In this document: piece by piece, positions 27,631 through 36,466 of the stretch
How the letters are laid out: the number at the start of each line of letters is the position of its first letter
Numbering within the stretch: position 1 is the stretch's first letter
Position numbers and translations under genes: made by a program
NCBI GenBank assembly: GCA_964459305.1
Contig: CAYWNA010000015.1
Coordinates: 30,733-94,732 of the forward strand
Direction: 5' to 3'
Origin: CAYWNA01 sp964459305
GTDB lineage: Bacteria; Planctomycetota; Planctomycetia; Pirellulales; Pirellulaceae
Length of the DNA stretch: 64,000 bases
The notes under the pieces: model-generated
What the model was told of the DNA's origin: nothing
What the model saw: only the letters and a program-made list of their open reading frames with translations
The model's database searches: none

Positions 27631-28302
27631 ATGGCGTCAATAGAGATTGCCGAATGCCGTTTGCGTCTCTCCCGGAGAATCAAGACGCACGAATCTCCCC
27701 GATTGCGAGACTTTTTTGGACGCGCGTTCCAGGACGAGGTGGCCCGGCACAGTTACGACGCGGGCGGCCAGCCGATCTTCGAATACCCTCGGATTCAATT
27801 CAAGGTGATGGACTCGACGGCGGTTTTGCTGGGGGTCGGCGAAGGGGCCGAATTGTTACAACGACTCTGGCCGGAGATGGATGATACCGAGTTGGGCGAT
27901 GGGCAGGTCACGGCCTTGGAAGCGCAGTTTGAAACGCGACAAGACGAAATCGTGGACTGTCCGGAACCGATCGAGTACCGTTTCCTCACGCCGTGGTTGG
28001 CACTGAATGAGAAGAACTTCCGATCTTACACCGGTTCGCGCAACACGGCGTTCCGCAAAGACGAACTGTCACGAATCTTGGTCGGCAATTGCCTAGGGCT
28101 GGCCAAATCCCTGGGCATCAAGTTTCACGAACACATCGACGCCGACTGTCGGAAACTAACGTCTATCAAAACCGCCCTTAAAGGAAAAGGCGCGGTCGGG
28201 TTTGTGGGTAAGTTCCAAGTCAATCTGAAGCTCCCGGAGTATCTCGGTTTGGGCAAATCCGTCGCGCGCGGCTTCGGCACCGTTTCCGCAGAAATCAATT
28301 GA
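27631..28302 (+). CDS. Cas6b-like CRISPR RNA-processing endoribonuclease family protein, no CRISPR nearby
   Basis: 223 residues. The N-terminal half has the ferredoxin-like pattern RLRDFFGRAFQDEVARHSYD, then EYPRIQFKVMDSTAVLLGV and GEGAELLQRLWPEM, as I recall for Cas6b-type proteins. The C-terminus has YRFLTPWLALNEKNF, then VGFVGKFQVNLKLPEYLG and the glycine-rich loop GLGKSVARGFGTV (about 205-218), which is the Cas6 signature. A candidate catalytic His lies in KFHEHID. There are no cas genes and no direct-repeat array in the window. It might process another RNA, belong to a distant array, or be a domesticated relic. The family call is from motif memory. Confidence 0.65.
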   Translation: MASIEIAECRLRLSRRIKTHESPRLRDFFGRAFQDEVARHSYDAGGQPIFEYPRIQFKVMDSTAVLLGVGEGAELLQRLWPEMDDTELGDGQVTALEAQFETRQDEIVDCPEPIEYRFLTPWLALNEKNFRSYTGSRNTAFRKDELSRILVGNCLGLAKSLGIKFHEHIDADCRKLTSIKTALKGKGAVGFVGKFQVNLKLPEYLGLGKSVARGFGTVSAEIN

Positions 28303-28376
28303 GCTATTGTCCCCCATCGAAGCGAGATGCACAGATTTGAAGCGATGCGGCAACTCGCACTCGAATCGCTGGGCCA

Positions 28377-29699
28377 TCAGTCGCGTCGCACCAGGGAGCA
28401 AAGCGAGTAGGGAAGTCCGTCATACTCGAATTGAAGCTCGCCGAAATGCGCCATGTGGCCTTGACTTGGCTTGTCGAGCATGGCGACGTACGAGCCGTCC
28501 TTCTCCTGAAGCGATCGTGCCTGCCACTTTGACTTGCGAAAGTCTTTGGTGTCGGAGCGGGCCACCCAAACACGAGCCGCAGCGGGTTTCTGCGATGCCT
28601 CGATCTTCAAGACAATTCCGTCCGGGGTCTCGGCGTTCTTCCAACTCAATGTGGGCAAGGGCGTCTGGGTGGCGGACTGCCGAAAAAATGCAGCGATCGT
28701 TGAAAACGCCAACTCGCGACCTCCCTCGAGACCGTGGCCGGCATTGGGAACCTGCAGAACGTACTTCGGGCCGGCCAGATCGTGCCAATAGAGATGCATC
28801 GCATCGACGACCCAGTAAGGGTCGTTTGTGCCGTTGACCATCAACTTGGGCAGCGTCAGCTTCTGGCGATACGTGTAGGGATCCATCATCAGACGCAGTT
28901 GCCGTTCGCGCTGGGTCTCCTCGCCTTCCTTGATCAAGCCTTTGCTCGTGTAGTCGATGATCTGTTCGCTGTACCGGCCCCACGTTGCCAATTGGTGCTT
29001 CATCTGCGGCCGGAAGTTAAGCACATCGATCACGATCGGAGCTGTAGCGATAACCCGTTTGTCCGCGACCGGCGTGAGCCAGCTCGTCCATCCGCGTTTC
29101 GAGGCACCTGTGATGACGAAACCCGCGACCGGGACTTTCCATTGCTCGTCGGCGATCGCTTCGACGGCATCCATGGCCTTCACGGCGCTTTTCACCATGG
29201 GAAACAGCAGTGGCCAGCTCTCGTCCCCGGTCTCCAGATAGCGCAGCCAAGTTTCCGTTATCAAATCGTCTTCCACGCGGCCACCCATGAGCGGCTGGTT
29301 GGGAACTTGAAACAACATCGCGACACGCGCCCGGGCCAATTGGGCCAGTTTGTTTCCCATTCCCATTTCGCCCGCCCCGGGCCGCCTGCCGTTACGTCCG
29401 CCGGTTACAAACAGCAACACGTGTTCCGGGTGATCGATCACCTTAGGCTCGTGAATCTGCAACGCGTGTTTCCAGGTAATCCCTTGCCACTTTTGGGAAA
29501 TCAGTTCCACGTCATAGACGCGACCAGCGTCGTGATTCTGAACGTCCAGCAGCTTCCATGAGAATGCGGGCTCGGGTCGACGAACGTAGTCGAACAACGC
29601 CGATGGAAGCGTCTCGCTCGGCGGGTCCCCGGCCAACGCCGACGAAATACACAGCTGCACAAAAGCGAAGCAATGGGCAAATCGCAAGTTGCGAATCAT
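28377..29699 (-). CDS. PhoPQ-activated pathogenicity-related (PqaA-type) alpha/beta hydrolase family protein
   Basis: About 440 residues from the ATG at 29699 (AGGAG 11 bases upstream); an upstream Met at 29729 is possible. The signal peptide is about 1-25. Family features are LLFVTGGRNGRR, the nucleophile-elbow-like TGASKRGWTSWL, then APIVIDVLNFRPQM and KLMVNGTNDPYWVVDAMHLY. The later part includes NAGHGLEGGRE with the likely catalytic His. The name comes from a Salmonella homologue; the activity in Planctomycetes is unknown. Same strand as DUF1080 and the sulfatase. Confidence 0.87.
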   Translation of the reverse strand: MIRNLRFAHCFAFVQLCISSALAGDPPSETLPSALFDYVRRPEPAFSWKLLDVQNHDAGRVYDVELISQKWQGITWKHALQIHEPKVIDHPEHVLLFVTGGRNGRRPGAGEMGMGNKLAQLARARVAMLFQVPNQPLMGGRVEDDLITETWLRYLETGDESWPLLFPMVKSAVKAMDAVEAIADEQWKVPVAGFVITGASKRGWTSWLTPVADKRVIATAPIVIDVLNFRPQMKHQLATWGRYSEQIIDYTSKGLIKEGEETQRERQLRLMMDPYTYRQKLTLPKLMVNGTNDPYWVVDAMHLYWHDLAGPKYVLQVPNAGHGLEGGRELAFSTIAAFFRQSATQTPLPTLSWKNAETPDGIVLKIEASQKPAAARVWVARSDTKDFRKSKWQARSLQEKDGSYVAMLDKPSQGHMAHFGELQFEYDGLPYSLCSLVRRD

Positions 29700-29768
29700 G
29701 AGCGACAATTCTCCTGGAAGCGGATACAATACGCAACCGAGACGTCAACGGCCCGCACACATCCAAGG

Positions 29769-30431
29769 CTACTTTGTCAGCGGCTTGATGCGGATGTTGC
29801 GGTACGAGACGACCGCCCCATGCTCTTGCAGGCCGACGTGACCTTCGCGCGGGAAATCCTTCAGCGCGGCGCGGTACTTGTTCTTTGTGCCGTCGGGGTT
29901 CTTACCCGCTTCGCTCCAACCGTCGAGGTCGGCTTCGATGATCCGTTCGCCGTTCATATCGATGGTGATCTTGCTGCCGTCGGCCGAGATGGCAACTTTG
30001 TTCCAGCCGTCCGTGGCGGCGTTCTTCGAGGGTGCAAGCGCATCGTACAACGAACCAACACTGTGCTTGCCGGGCTTGGACGGCTTCATCACCTGCATCT
30101 CGAATCCGGTCTGCACGCAATTACGCGGCTCACCGGTACGAAAGAAAACGCCGCTATTTCCGGTCGTCTTGAATTCCAATTCGAGCACGAAGTCGCCGAA
30201 TCGCTCTTTGGTCCACAGATAACCCGCTCGCTCCTTGCGTGTGACAGAGCCATCCTCAAGCACCCAGCCGGCCCCCGGCTCTTTTCCTGAGCCGTTATCC
30301 CAAGCGGAAAGGTCTTTACCGTCAAACAGCGTAATCCAACCAGCGTCGGCTGCATTCGCGGCCGTCACGAGCGGAGCGAAGGCGCATACAAACGAAAAGA
30401 CCAAAAGCAGGCGGATACAAGCGCGAGTCAT
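29769..30431 (-). CDS. DUF1080 (3-keto-disaccharide hydrolase-like) secreted protein
   Basis: 220 residues from the ATG at 30431, chosen because AAGGAG lies 7 bases before it and a signal peptide follows (LLLVFSFVCAFAPLVTAANA). The mature domain has the family opening WITLFDGKDLSAWD, then DGSVTRKERAGYLWTKERFG, DFVLELEFKTTGNSGVFFRT and VGLQEHGAVVSYRNIRIKPL. The fold is a concanavalin-like jelly roll. Members of this family are very common in Planctomycetes and some hydrolyse 3-keto-glycosides. It lies between the sulfatase and PhoPQ-related genes, in line with extracellular polysaccharide breakdown. Confidence 0.9.
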   Translation of the reverse strand: MTRACIRLLLVFSFVCAFAPLVTAANAADAGWITLFDGKDLSAWDNGSGKEPGAGWVLEDGSVTRKERAGYLWTKERFGDFVLELEFKTTGNSGVFFRTGEPRNCVQTGFEMQVMKPSKPGKHSVGSLYDALAPSKNAATDGWNKVAISADGSKITIDMNGERIIEADLDGWSEAGKNPDGTKNKYRAALKDFPREGHVGLQEHGAVVSYRNIRIKPLTK

Positions 30432-30706
30432 GGCAGATCTCCTTGGTGGGAATACAAATGGTGGGAACAGCAGTTTTAGAGCCTTCAAGTATAGCGAGGA
30501 GGAAAGCCGATTTCCACATGAGAGGGACGAAGTAGAACGGATGGCTTTGAGAGTCCAGTCCAAAGCTGCCAAACACGAAGGGCCCACGACAGTCACGCCG
30601 TCAAAGCGTCCCAGAGTTGCCATAATCGAACCATCGGACTTCTCCATGACTGTCGCGCCCGTGGTTAAGTGGAGGTCGAGATCGCGTCCCTAACGGATTG
30701 TCGGCG

Positions 30707-32155
30707 TCACCGCTTTCGTTTGCGCGGTGCGGGCTTGCCTGCCTTCGCGGGGTCGAAGTCCGGGTTCCTGGTTGGCATCTGAGCTCCCACGGCTTCCCGC
30801 CACGCATGGAGCTTGGTGCGAAGTTCCCTTAGCTTATCGGGTCGCGCCGCAGCCAGGTTGTTCCGTTCTCCAATGTCGCTGCTGAGATTGTAGAGGCCGG
30901 CGGGCGTGTCGTCGTGGAAATCGATCAGTCTCCAGTCGCCGCTACGGATCGCACTGTACGGCGCGTCGCCGCCCGCGTGGTAGTGTGGGTAGTGCCAAAA
31001 GAGTGCGTCGCGGCCAAGCTCTGCACGCTGGTTATGAAAGAGCTGTACGAGACTGACGCCGTCGACCTCGGCGTTGTGCCTCGCGTTGCCCGATGCGCCG
31101 GCGACATCCAGCGCCGTGGGATAGAGGTCGGTCGTGATGACCGGCTCAGCGCATCGGCCGCCGGGTAGAATCACTCCTGGCCAGCGTGCGATCATAGGAA
31201 CCCGGACTCCGCCTTCATACGCCGAACCTTTTCCGCGGCGCAATGGGTGGTTGTCCGCGATCCCGTCAATCTTGCCGTATCGCTGCGTCAACCCGCCGTT
31301 GTCCGATGTGAAAATGATGAGCGTGTTTTTCGAAAGGCCCAGTTCATCCAGTGCGGCTGCCACCCGCCCAACGCTTTCGTCCAGACTATGAATCATCGCC
31401 GCATAGGTCGGGTTGCGATGGCGAGCGTCGGGGCTTGTCTTCAGCTTCCGAGTGTAGTGCTCTACCAATTCCTTCTTGCCTTGGATAGGCGTATGTGGAG
31501 TGAAATAGGCGAGATAGAGAAAGAATGGGCGATCCTTTAGACGCTCGATCGTTGCCACGGCTTCGTCCGTCAGGTAGTCCGTCAGAAAGCCGCCTTTGCT
31601 ACCGTCGACACGCTCGAAGTCGTTTGCCAAGAAATAACCCCGCGTGCCTTTCGGCTTCCCAATCGACACATCGAAGCCATGTTCGGTCGGCTTGAATTGA
31701 TCGACGGCGTGACCGGCAGGCGATTGCCGTGGTTCGAGGTGCCACTTGCCGACATGCGCGGTGGCATAGCCAGCCGTTTTCAACGCTTCGGCGACGGTGA
31801 TTTCGTCCAATCTCATGTGCGTCGTCCATTCCGGAATCCTCAGCTTCTCGAACGGACGGTTCTGTCCCGCGATGAAATCCGTCAAGTGAAGCCGGGCGGG
31901 GTACTTGCCCGTCATGATCGACGCCCGCGTTGGCGAACAAACGGTACACGCCGAGTAGGCATCCGTAAACGTCATCCCTTCCGCTGCGAGCCGGTCGATG
32001 TTAGGAGTCTCGTGCAGATCGCTGCCAAAACAGTTCACGCCGGTCCATCCCAAGTCATCTGCCAACAGAACGACGATGTTCGGCGAGCGATCAGCCGCTC
32101 GGGCCGTCACGTTGACCATCACCAAGGCTGCGATTATCACGAGAGTTCTTGTCAT
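30707..32155 (-). CDS. Secreted sulfatase (type I, formylglycine-dependent)
   Basis: 482 residues with a signal peptide of about 20. The metal-binding opening is NIVVLLADDLGWTGVNCFG (Asp pair near 33-34). The formylglycine motif C-S-P-T-R starts at Cys73 in SACTVCSPTRASIMTG. Further conserved segments are HVGKWHLEPR and IIFTSDNGGL. It hydrolyses sulfate esters, most likely of sulfated glycans; the substrate cannot be told from sequence alone. A formylglycine-generating enzyme is not in this window. The C-terminal tail is Lys/Arg-rich. Confidence 0.95.
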   Translation of the reverse strand: MTRTLVIIAALVMVNVTARAADRSPNIVVLLADDLGWTGVNCFGSDLHETPNIDRLAAEGMTFTDAYSACTVCSPTRASIMTGKYPARLHLTDFIAGQNRPFEKLRIPEWTTHMRLDEITVAEALKTAGYATAHVGKWHLEPRQSPAGHAVDQFKPTEHGFDVSIGKPKGTRGYFLANDFERVDGSKGGFLTDYLTDEAVATIERLKDRPFFLYLAYFTPHTPIQGKKELVEHYTRKLKTSPDARHRNPTYAAMIHSLDESVGRVAAALDELGLSKNTLIIFTSDNGGLTQRYGKIDGIADNHPLRRGKGSAYEGGVRVPMIARWPGVILPGGRCAEPVITTDLYPTALDVAGASGNARHNAEVDGVSLVQLFHNQRAELGRDALFWHYPHYHAGGDAPYSAIRSGDWRLIDFHDDTPAGLYNLSSDIGERNNLAAARPDKLRELRTKLHAWREAVGAQMPTRNPDFDPAKAGKPAPRKRKR

Positions 32156-32262
32156 TCACTTCTCCCTCCGCGAGTCGTGTCATGGTTCGGCAACTCTTTC
32201 TGACGCCGGTTCCCACTGCTGGCAGGTTCCGTCTCTTCTTTGCCACTGCCGGTCGAGAATGA

Positions 32263-32337
32263 CTCGTTTAACCGCAAGCCGAAGGCGTGCGCGACCCCAA
32301 CACACACGCGCACGCCTCCGGCTTGCGGCTAAACGAG
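32263..32337. repeat. Palindromic GTTTAACCGC repeat, complete copy
   Basis: The arm at 32263-32293 starts CTCGTTTAACCGCAAGCCG. The arm at 32307-32337 ends GGCTTGCGGCTAAACGAG. The two 31-base arms are complementary with two mismatches around a 13-base loop. It lies between the zinc-ribbon/transglutaminase-like gene and the sulfatase gene. Confidence 0.8.
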
Positions 32338-32381
32338 CAAATGTGCCAATCCTCAACGGTAACGGCAAGAGTCGGCCGATG

Positions 32382-35072
32382 TCAACTCCGGCGTCCGCGG
32401 CCTGCTTCGATTTGTTTCAGCTGCGCTTCGAATGCTTGTGCGGCCCCGAGTTGACCATGTTCCTTGAACCGGTCAATCCCGCGTTGAAACATCTCCATGC
32501 AGTACTTGCTGGGCCGGGTGCCACGCATCTGCGGGATTCTCGGCAGGAACGCAGCATAAAACTGCAAGAGACGCGGCGTGGTCCCTTCCACGTCCTGGCA
32601 GATCTTCTCGATGCGGTCCAGCATTCGCGGTACGTAGCGACCTTCGTCAGCAAACACGAAGATGGTCGCAGCCAGCCCCTCAACCGCCTCGATCTCGCGA
32701 CCGTCTTCGGCTAGTAAATCGGTCAGCCGAAGTCGTGCTTCACAGGCCAGGTCCGGACGCTTTGCCATCTGGTACAGCAGCACCAAGCGTTCATACAGCT
32801 TGATGCGTTCTTTCAACCGTTCTTCGTAAGCGGTCAGATCGTCGAAGATGGTCCACGTGAAGTCGGGGAACTTGGCGAATGTGTTGAACAGCTGACTCAG
32901 AATTCCCGTCATCTGTTTGCGATGCTTTTGCCTGACGGCTTCATTCGAGGCCATCCCCGCCAGTGCTGTCCAAGCCTCTTCGTTGCCGGGACACAAGTTG
33001 ATCGTCTGGTTCATGAACGAGAACTGGTCGTTGATGCCCAGTTCCAGCTTCTCTCGCAGTACCGGGTACGCAGCCATGACCGCATGGGAATGCCGTTTGG
33101 CCACCGGATCCATCCCGACCGTATGTAGCCGCAGTTCCAGTTGGCGGTCGGTGCTCTGTTGGCCCGACTTTGGGTCCTTGAGTTTTCCCACGTAGTACTT
33201 GTCGCCGTGGTACCGCCCGTGGGATTCCAGGGAGAAAACAATGCTCTTGGACGTCACCGCGTTCAACTCGACCCACATGACCCACGCGTGCAGATCGCCG
33301 TACGCGGATTCGCCGCCGACGTAGGCCGCAGGCACGGCCAGGCTCTTGCCGATGCGGGAAGCATAGTCGGCTTGATGGGCGCACACGCCGCCGCGCTCCG
33401 ATAGGGCGGCCAGCGAATACACCTGACCGTTCATCCTTGCCTCAGCGCTGCCCGATTCCAGCATCACATGGTCGTACGGCACCTCGGCGTAACACTTGCC
33501 GATCATTGCGCGTTTGGGCAAATAGTTCTTCAATGCCCATTCTCGTTCCACGAGGGGTGTCTTGTGGTTCACCACATGCACCAGGAACTCCCACGGCAGC
33601 CACTGTCCACGTCCCTGCATGAACTGCTCGGTCTTCACGAAGTACTCGAAGTTCTGGGCCGCGTCGGTCAATCCGTCGGGCATCGTCGCCTTGGCTCTTT
33701 GCTGGTGCTGAGCATAATCGTAGATGGCCTCCGGTTGGTCCCAAGTGACCGCAATGGCGATGGCCAAGTTTCCATACTTCACAATCTGGTCGGCGAACTG
33801 CTCTTTCAGCTCTTTGAAAATCTGCAGCGCGCGTTGAACGTCATCCACGTCCGGATCGATGGCCGTGTACAACTCCTCTTTCAGAACGCGGTTCTCTTCC
33901 AACCACGTGGAAACCGATTCGTAGTCCGCTTCGAACGCGTCCTTGATCTTCTGCTCGTTTTGTCGCTCGAATCGGTCGGCAAAGATGCGCCGCAGCGTGG
34001 GATACTCCTTGGCCGAGAAAAGGGATCGCTTGTCATACAATTCGAGCATCCCTTTGATCTCGTCTTCCGTAAAACCGCCCTCCGCTGTTGGTGGCAGGGC
34101 CGTGGTTGCACTTTTCGCTGGTGGCATGTCCGCCAAGTCGGGCTTGGGCACATCGCTGGCAACTGCCGCGACTTTCGTCGGTTCGGGCTGTTCGCCTTGC
34201 TCAACCATCGACGGACCGCTTCCTTGGAGATCAGCCGCAACGTTGGGGAGTGGTTGCGTGGAAGCCGTCACCGAAACTTGGAAATGGACGGTCGCGCTAG
34301 GCCCGTTGCCCTCGGCGTTCATGACGGACACCGCGAACGGGCATGATTTGCCGCCATCCGACTCACTCGGACTCCACGATATCTGGCCTGTTTCGGGATG
34401 AATGCGGGCGCCCGTGGGTGCACCAGGCCCAAGTTCATACCGCAACGGCGTCGATGGTTCATCTCCACTGGTCGCATTGACGGAGACCAGAAGTACTTCG
34501 TCGACGCTAATGGCCACGTCGTCGATCGGTTCCACCCGCGGCGGCCTTGACCGTTCCGCATTGGCCGGTGGACGTTCCTGGTGAGTGGCCACAGCCGGCT
34601 TTGCCTTGCCCTCGGGTGATTCCTCGGTCGTGGATTGGGTGTTCAGCGCGAGAGCAGCGACTAGAGCCACCACAACAACGGCTCCGCCAGCAGCGAACAG
34701 AAGAAGCGGAGCGCGTGATCGTTTTCGGCGTGCGCGACTGGAGGCGACGGAAGAACGAGGTGCCGAGTCGACAAAGATGTCTTGAGTGCTTGGTGATTCT
34801 CCCGCCGCCGGGGATTTCGATTTATTGGCGGGAGATTTCGCAGTCTCGACGGTTGGTATCGCAGCTTTAGCGGGAGGTTTCGTGGCCTTAGCAGGAGGTT
34901 TGGCCACAGGTGGCTTTTTGGGGCGGGGAGCAGCCGCGGTTGGCTTCGGTGGCGTCGCAGCTTTCGGAATGGCGTTTACCTTGCCGCAGTGGAGGCATTT
35001 TACCTTCTTTCCGGCCAGCGAGTCGTCGACGCCCATCGCTTCCGAACATACTTGGCAATTCAGTGTAGGCAT
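32382..35072 (-). CDS. Zinc-ribbon, transmembrane, transglutaminase-like protein
   Basis: 896 residues from the ATG at 35072. The N-terminus has two CxxC pairs (NCQVC, CLHCGKV), typical of a zinc ribbon. A Pro/Lys/Ala-rich cytoplasmic linker and a single membrane helix (LLLFAAGGAVVVVALVAALAL) follow. A cadherin/Ig-like segment comes next (ELGPGAPTGARIHPETG), with a loop ending FAVSVMNAEG. The later part holds a transglutaminase-like core: the Cys in ERGGVCAHQADYA and the His in YGDLHAWVMWVEL. The end is TPR-like. It begins 4 bases after the stop of the thioredoxin-fold gene, so the two are co-transcribed. Function unknown; an inner-membrane protein with a periplasmic cysteine-protease-like domain is the simplest reading. 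Confidence 0.75.
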   Translation of the reverse strand: MPTLNCQVCSEAMGVDDSLAGKKVKCLHCGKVNAIPKAATPPKPTAAAPRPKKPPVAKPPAKATKPPAKAAIPTVETAKSPANKSKSPAAGESPSTQDIFVDSAPRSSVASSRARRKRSRAPLLLFAAGGAVVVVALVAALALNTQSTTEESPEGKAKPAVATHQERPPANAERSRPPRVEPIDDVAISVDEVLLVSVNATSGDEPSTPLRYELGPGAPTGARIHPETGQISWSPSESDGGKSCPFAVSVMNAEGNGPSATVHFQVSVTASTQPLPNVAADLQGSGPSMVEQGEQPEPTKVAAVASDVPKPDLADMPPAKSATTALPPTAEGGFTEDEIKGMLELYDKRSLFSAKEYPTLRRIFADRFERQNEQKIKDAFEADYESVSTWLEENRVLKEELYTAIDPDVDDVQRALQIFKELKEQFADQIVKYGNLAIAIAVTWDQPEAIYDYAQHQQRAKATMPDGLTDAAQNFEYFVKTEQFMQGRGQWLPWEFLVHVVNHKTPLVEREWALKNYLPKRAMIGKCYAEVPYDHVMLESGSAEARMNGQVYSLAALSERGGVCAHQADYASRIGKSLAVPAAYVGGESAYGDLHAWVMWVELNAVTSKSIVFSLESHGRYHGDKYYVGKLKDPKSGQQSTDRQLELRLHTVGMDPVAKRHSHAVMAAYPVLREKLELGINDQFSFMNQTINLCPGNEEAWTALAGMASNEAVRQKHRKQMTGILSQLFNTFAKFPDFTWTIFDDLTAYEERLKERIKLYERLVLLYQMAKRPDLACEARLRLTDLLAEDGREIEAVEGLAATIFVFADEGRYVPRMLDRIEKICQDVEGTTPRLLQFYAAFLPRIPQMRGTRPSKYCMEMFQRGIDRFKEHGQLGAAQAFEAQLKQIEAGRGRRS

Positions 35073-35076
35073 GAGT

Positions 35077-36327
35077 TCAGTCTTTCGAAGCAGCTTCGCG
35101 CAGCCGGCGGACGAGTTCTTTGGCGAGCTCTTGCGAATCGCCGGAAAGACGCGCGAACGGCACGTTGACTTGTTTGCCATCGCGCGTCTTCAACACGACA
35201 TACGGCGTTTTCGTCGTCTCGGCATATCCGTATCCCACCAAAGCCGCCTCGATCTTGTGTCCGCTGTCGCTTACCCAGGTATGGATTTCGTCGGGCTTGG
35301 TGTGGTCTTCGTCTGACTCGGTTGGGCTTTCGTCGGACTTCGGTGGCGCACTCGCTTGATCGGGCATTTCAACCGTCTCGTCAGGATAGTGCTCGCGAAT
35401 CCAGTCGACTGCCAAGGATGCCGCGGGCGTCCCCGGATCATCTGTCATAATGCGGCGCAGGGTCAGCAAGGCCCGGCGTTTACCAGTCGGCGTTTCCAGC
35501 AACTCGCGAGCTTGGTCAAGTTTCTCGGCCTGTTTGAACATGTTGCGCAGTTCATCATTGGTTCGCGCGTCGGAAAAGATAGGAAGGATCTCCTCCTTGA
35601 GCGGAGGTAACGCGAGATAGAGCCGGCGTACTTCCATCAACTCCAGTGCGCCTTCGAGCCGAGTGTCTTCTGCGGCAAGCTTTTCCTTAGCGGCAGCCAG
35701 GGCCGTTTGACCTTGCTTGATCAGCGTCTGTGCAAACTTGTCCGCGTCGACGGCAACCTGTGCATGGCTGCCGAGTTTTCCCAGTGGTCCGAACTGGCTG
35801 AGCTTGCTCAACTCCTGCACGGCGGCCCTGTCATCGCCGCTGTCAAACGATTGCTTTGCCTGCTCAAGCGTGCTTCCCAGTAGTTTAAGCTGTTGATCGT
35901 TGTAGATCGTGCCTGCCTGACTCAGTACGTGCTGAATCATCACCGGCAGTTCCATTCCGGATAACATGCCGCTTCTGCCAAAGAGCTGTTTTCCATCGGC
36001 ACGAACAACGTAGACGATCGGTATGCCGCGTCCCTCCGACCGATATTGTCTGGACCATTTGGCCCATTCCGCGCCATTCGTTTCGATCTTGAGCGGGACG
36101 AACCATCCCGCGTAGCGTGCCAGCGACTGGTCGGTCTGCAGTCGCTCAAGCAGCGCCAAGCATGGCGGTCACGTCTTGTTCCCCGCCATGGCGAAAATCG
36201 GGCGGCCTGTGCTCCTGGATTGTGCTATCGCATCGTCGACGGACTGCAGTTGCGCCATCAGCATCGGCGGCAGACCTGCAAGGACTCCGAGACAGATGAA
36301 AATTCGCTGAAATAACTGGCGTGACAT
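35077..36327 (-). CDS. Exported thioredoxin-fold/SHD1 protein with in-frame TGA at the first Cys of CxxC (candidate selenoprotein)
   Basis: Reading from the ATG at 36327 gives a signal peptide (LFQRIFICLGVLAGL...MLMAQ), then IAQSRSTGRPIFAMAGNKT, then TGA at 36171-36169, then PPCLALLERLQTD in the same frame. The frame continues to a stop at 35077. Replacing TGA with Cys or Sec gives T-(C/U)-P-P-C, the expected redox motif; residue 53 would be Sec. The body has IVYVVRADGKQLFG, a helical region, and a C-terminal SHD1-like domain (HTWVSDSGHKIEAALVG, YVVLKTRDGKQVNVPF). Total 416 residues. Alternatives are a nonsense mutation with restart at TTG 36159, or a sequencing error. A possible SECIS hairpin is at 36122-36146. 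Confidence 0.7.
36122..36146 (-). promoter_or_regulatory. Candidate SECIS-like hairpin downstream of the TGA
   Basis: On the mRNA, AGCGACTG and CAGTCGCT form a perfect 8-bp stem with a 9-base loop (CAGACCGAC). The loop begins about 30 bases after the TGA. That spacing fits what I recall for bacterial SECIS elements, but the loop does not have a G in its first two positions, so the match is imperfect. Confidence 0.35.
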
Positions 36328-36466
36328 GGCTCTTCTTGATCTCCGATCACCAACGGAACTCTAGTATATCCCACAATGATACTATTTTACGCTGATAGGC
36401 GTCCCACGCAATGCCGATCCGACCGTTGGCATGGGCGGCATGGGGCGCGGAGCATATCCTGGATCT

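Noticed and set aside
27501..28376. CRISPR array beside the Cas6b-like gene
   Set aside because: No evenly spaced direct repeats were found on either side; only palindromic dispersed repeats are present.
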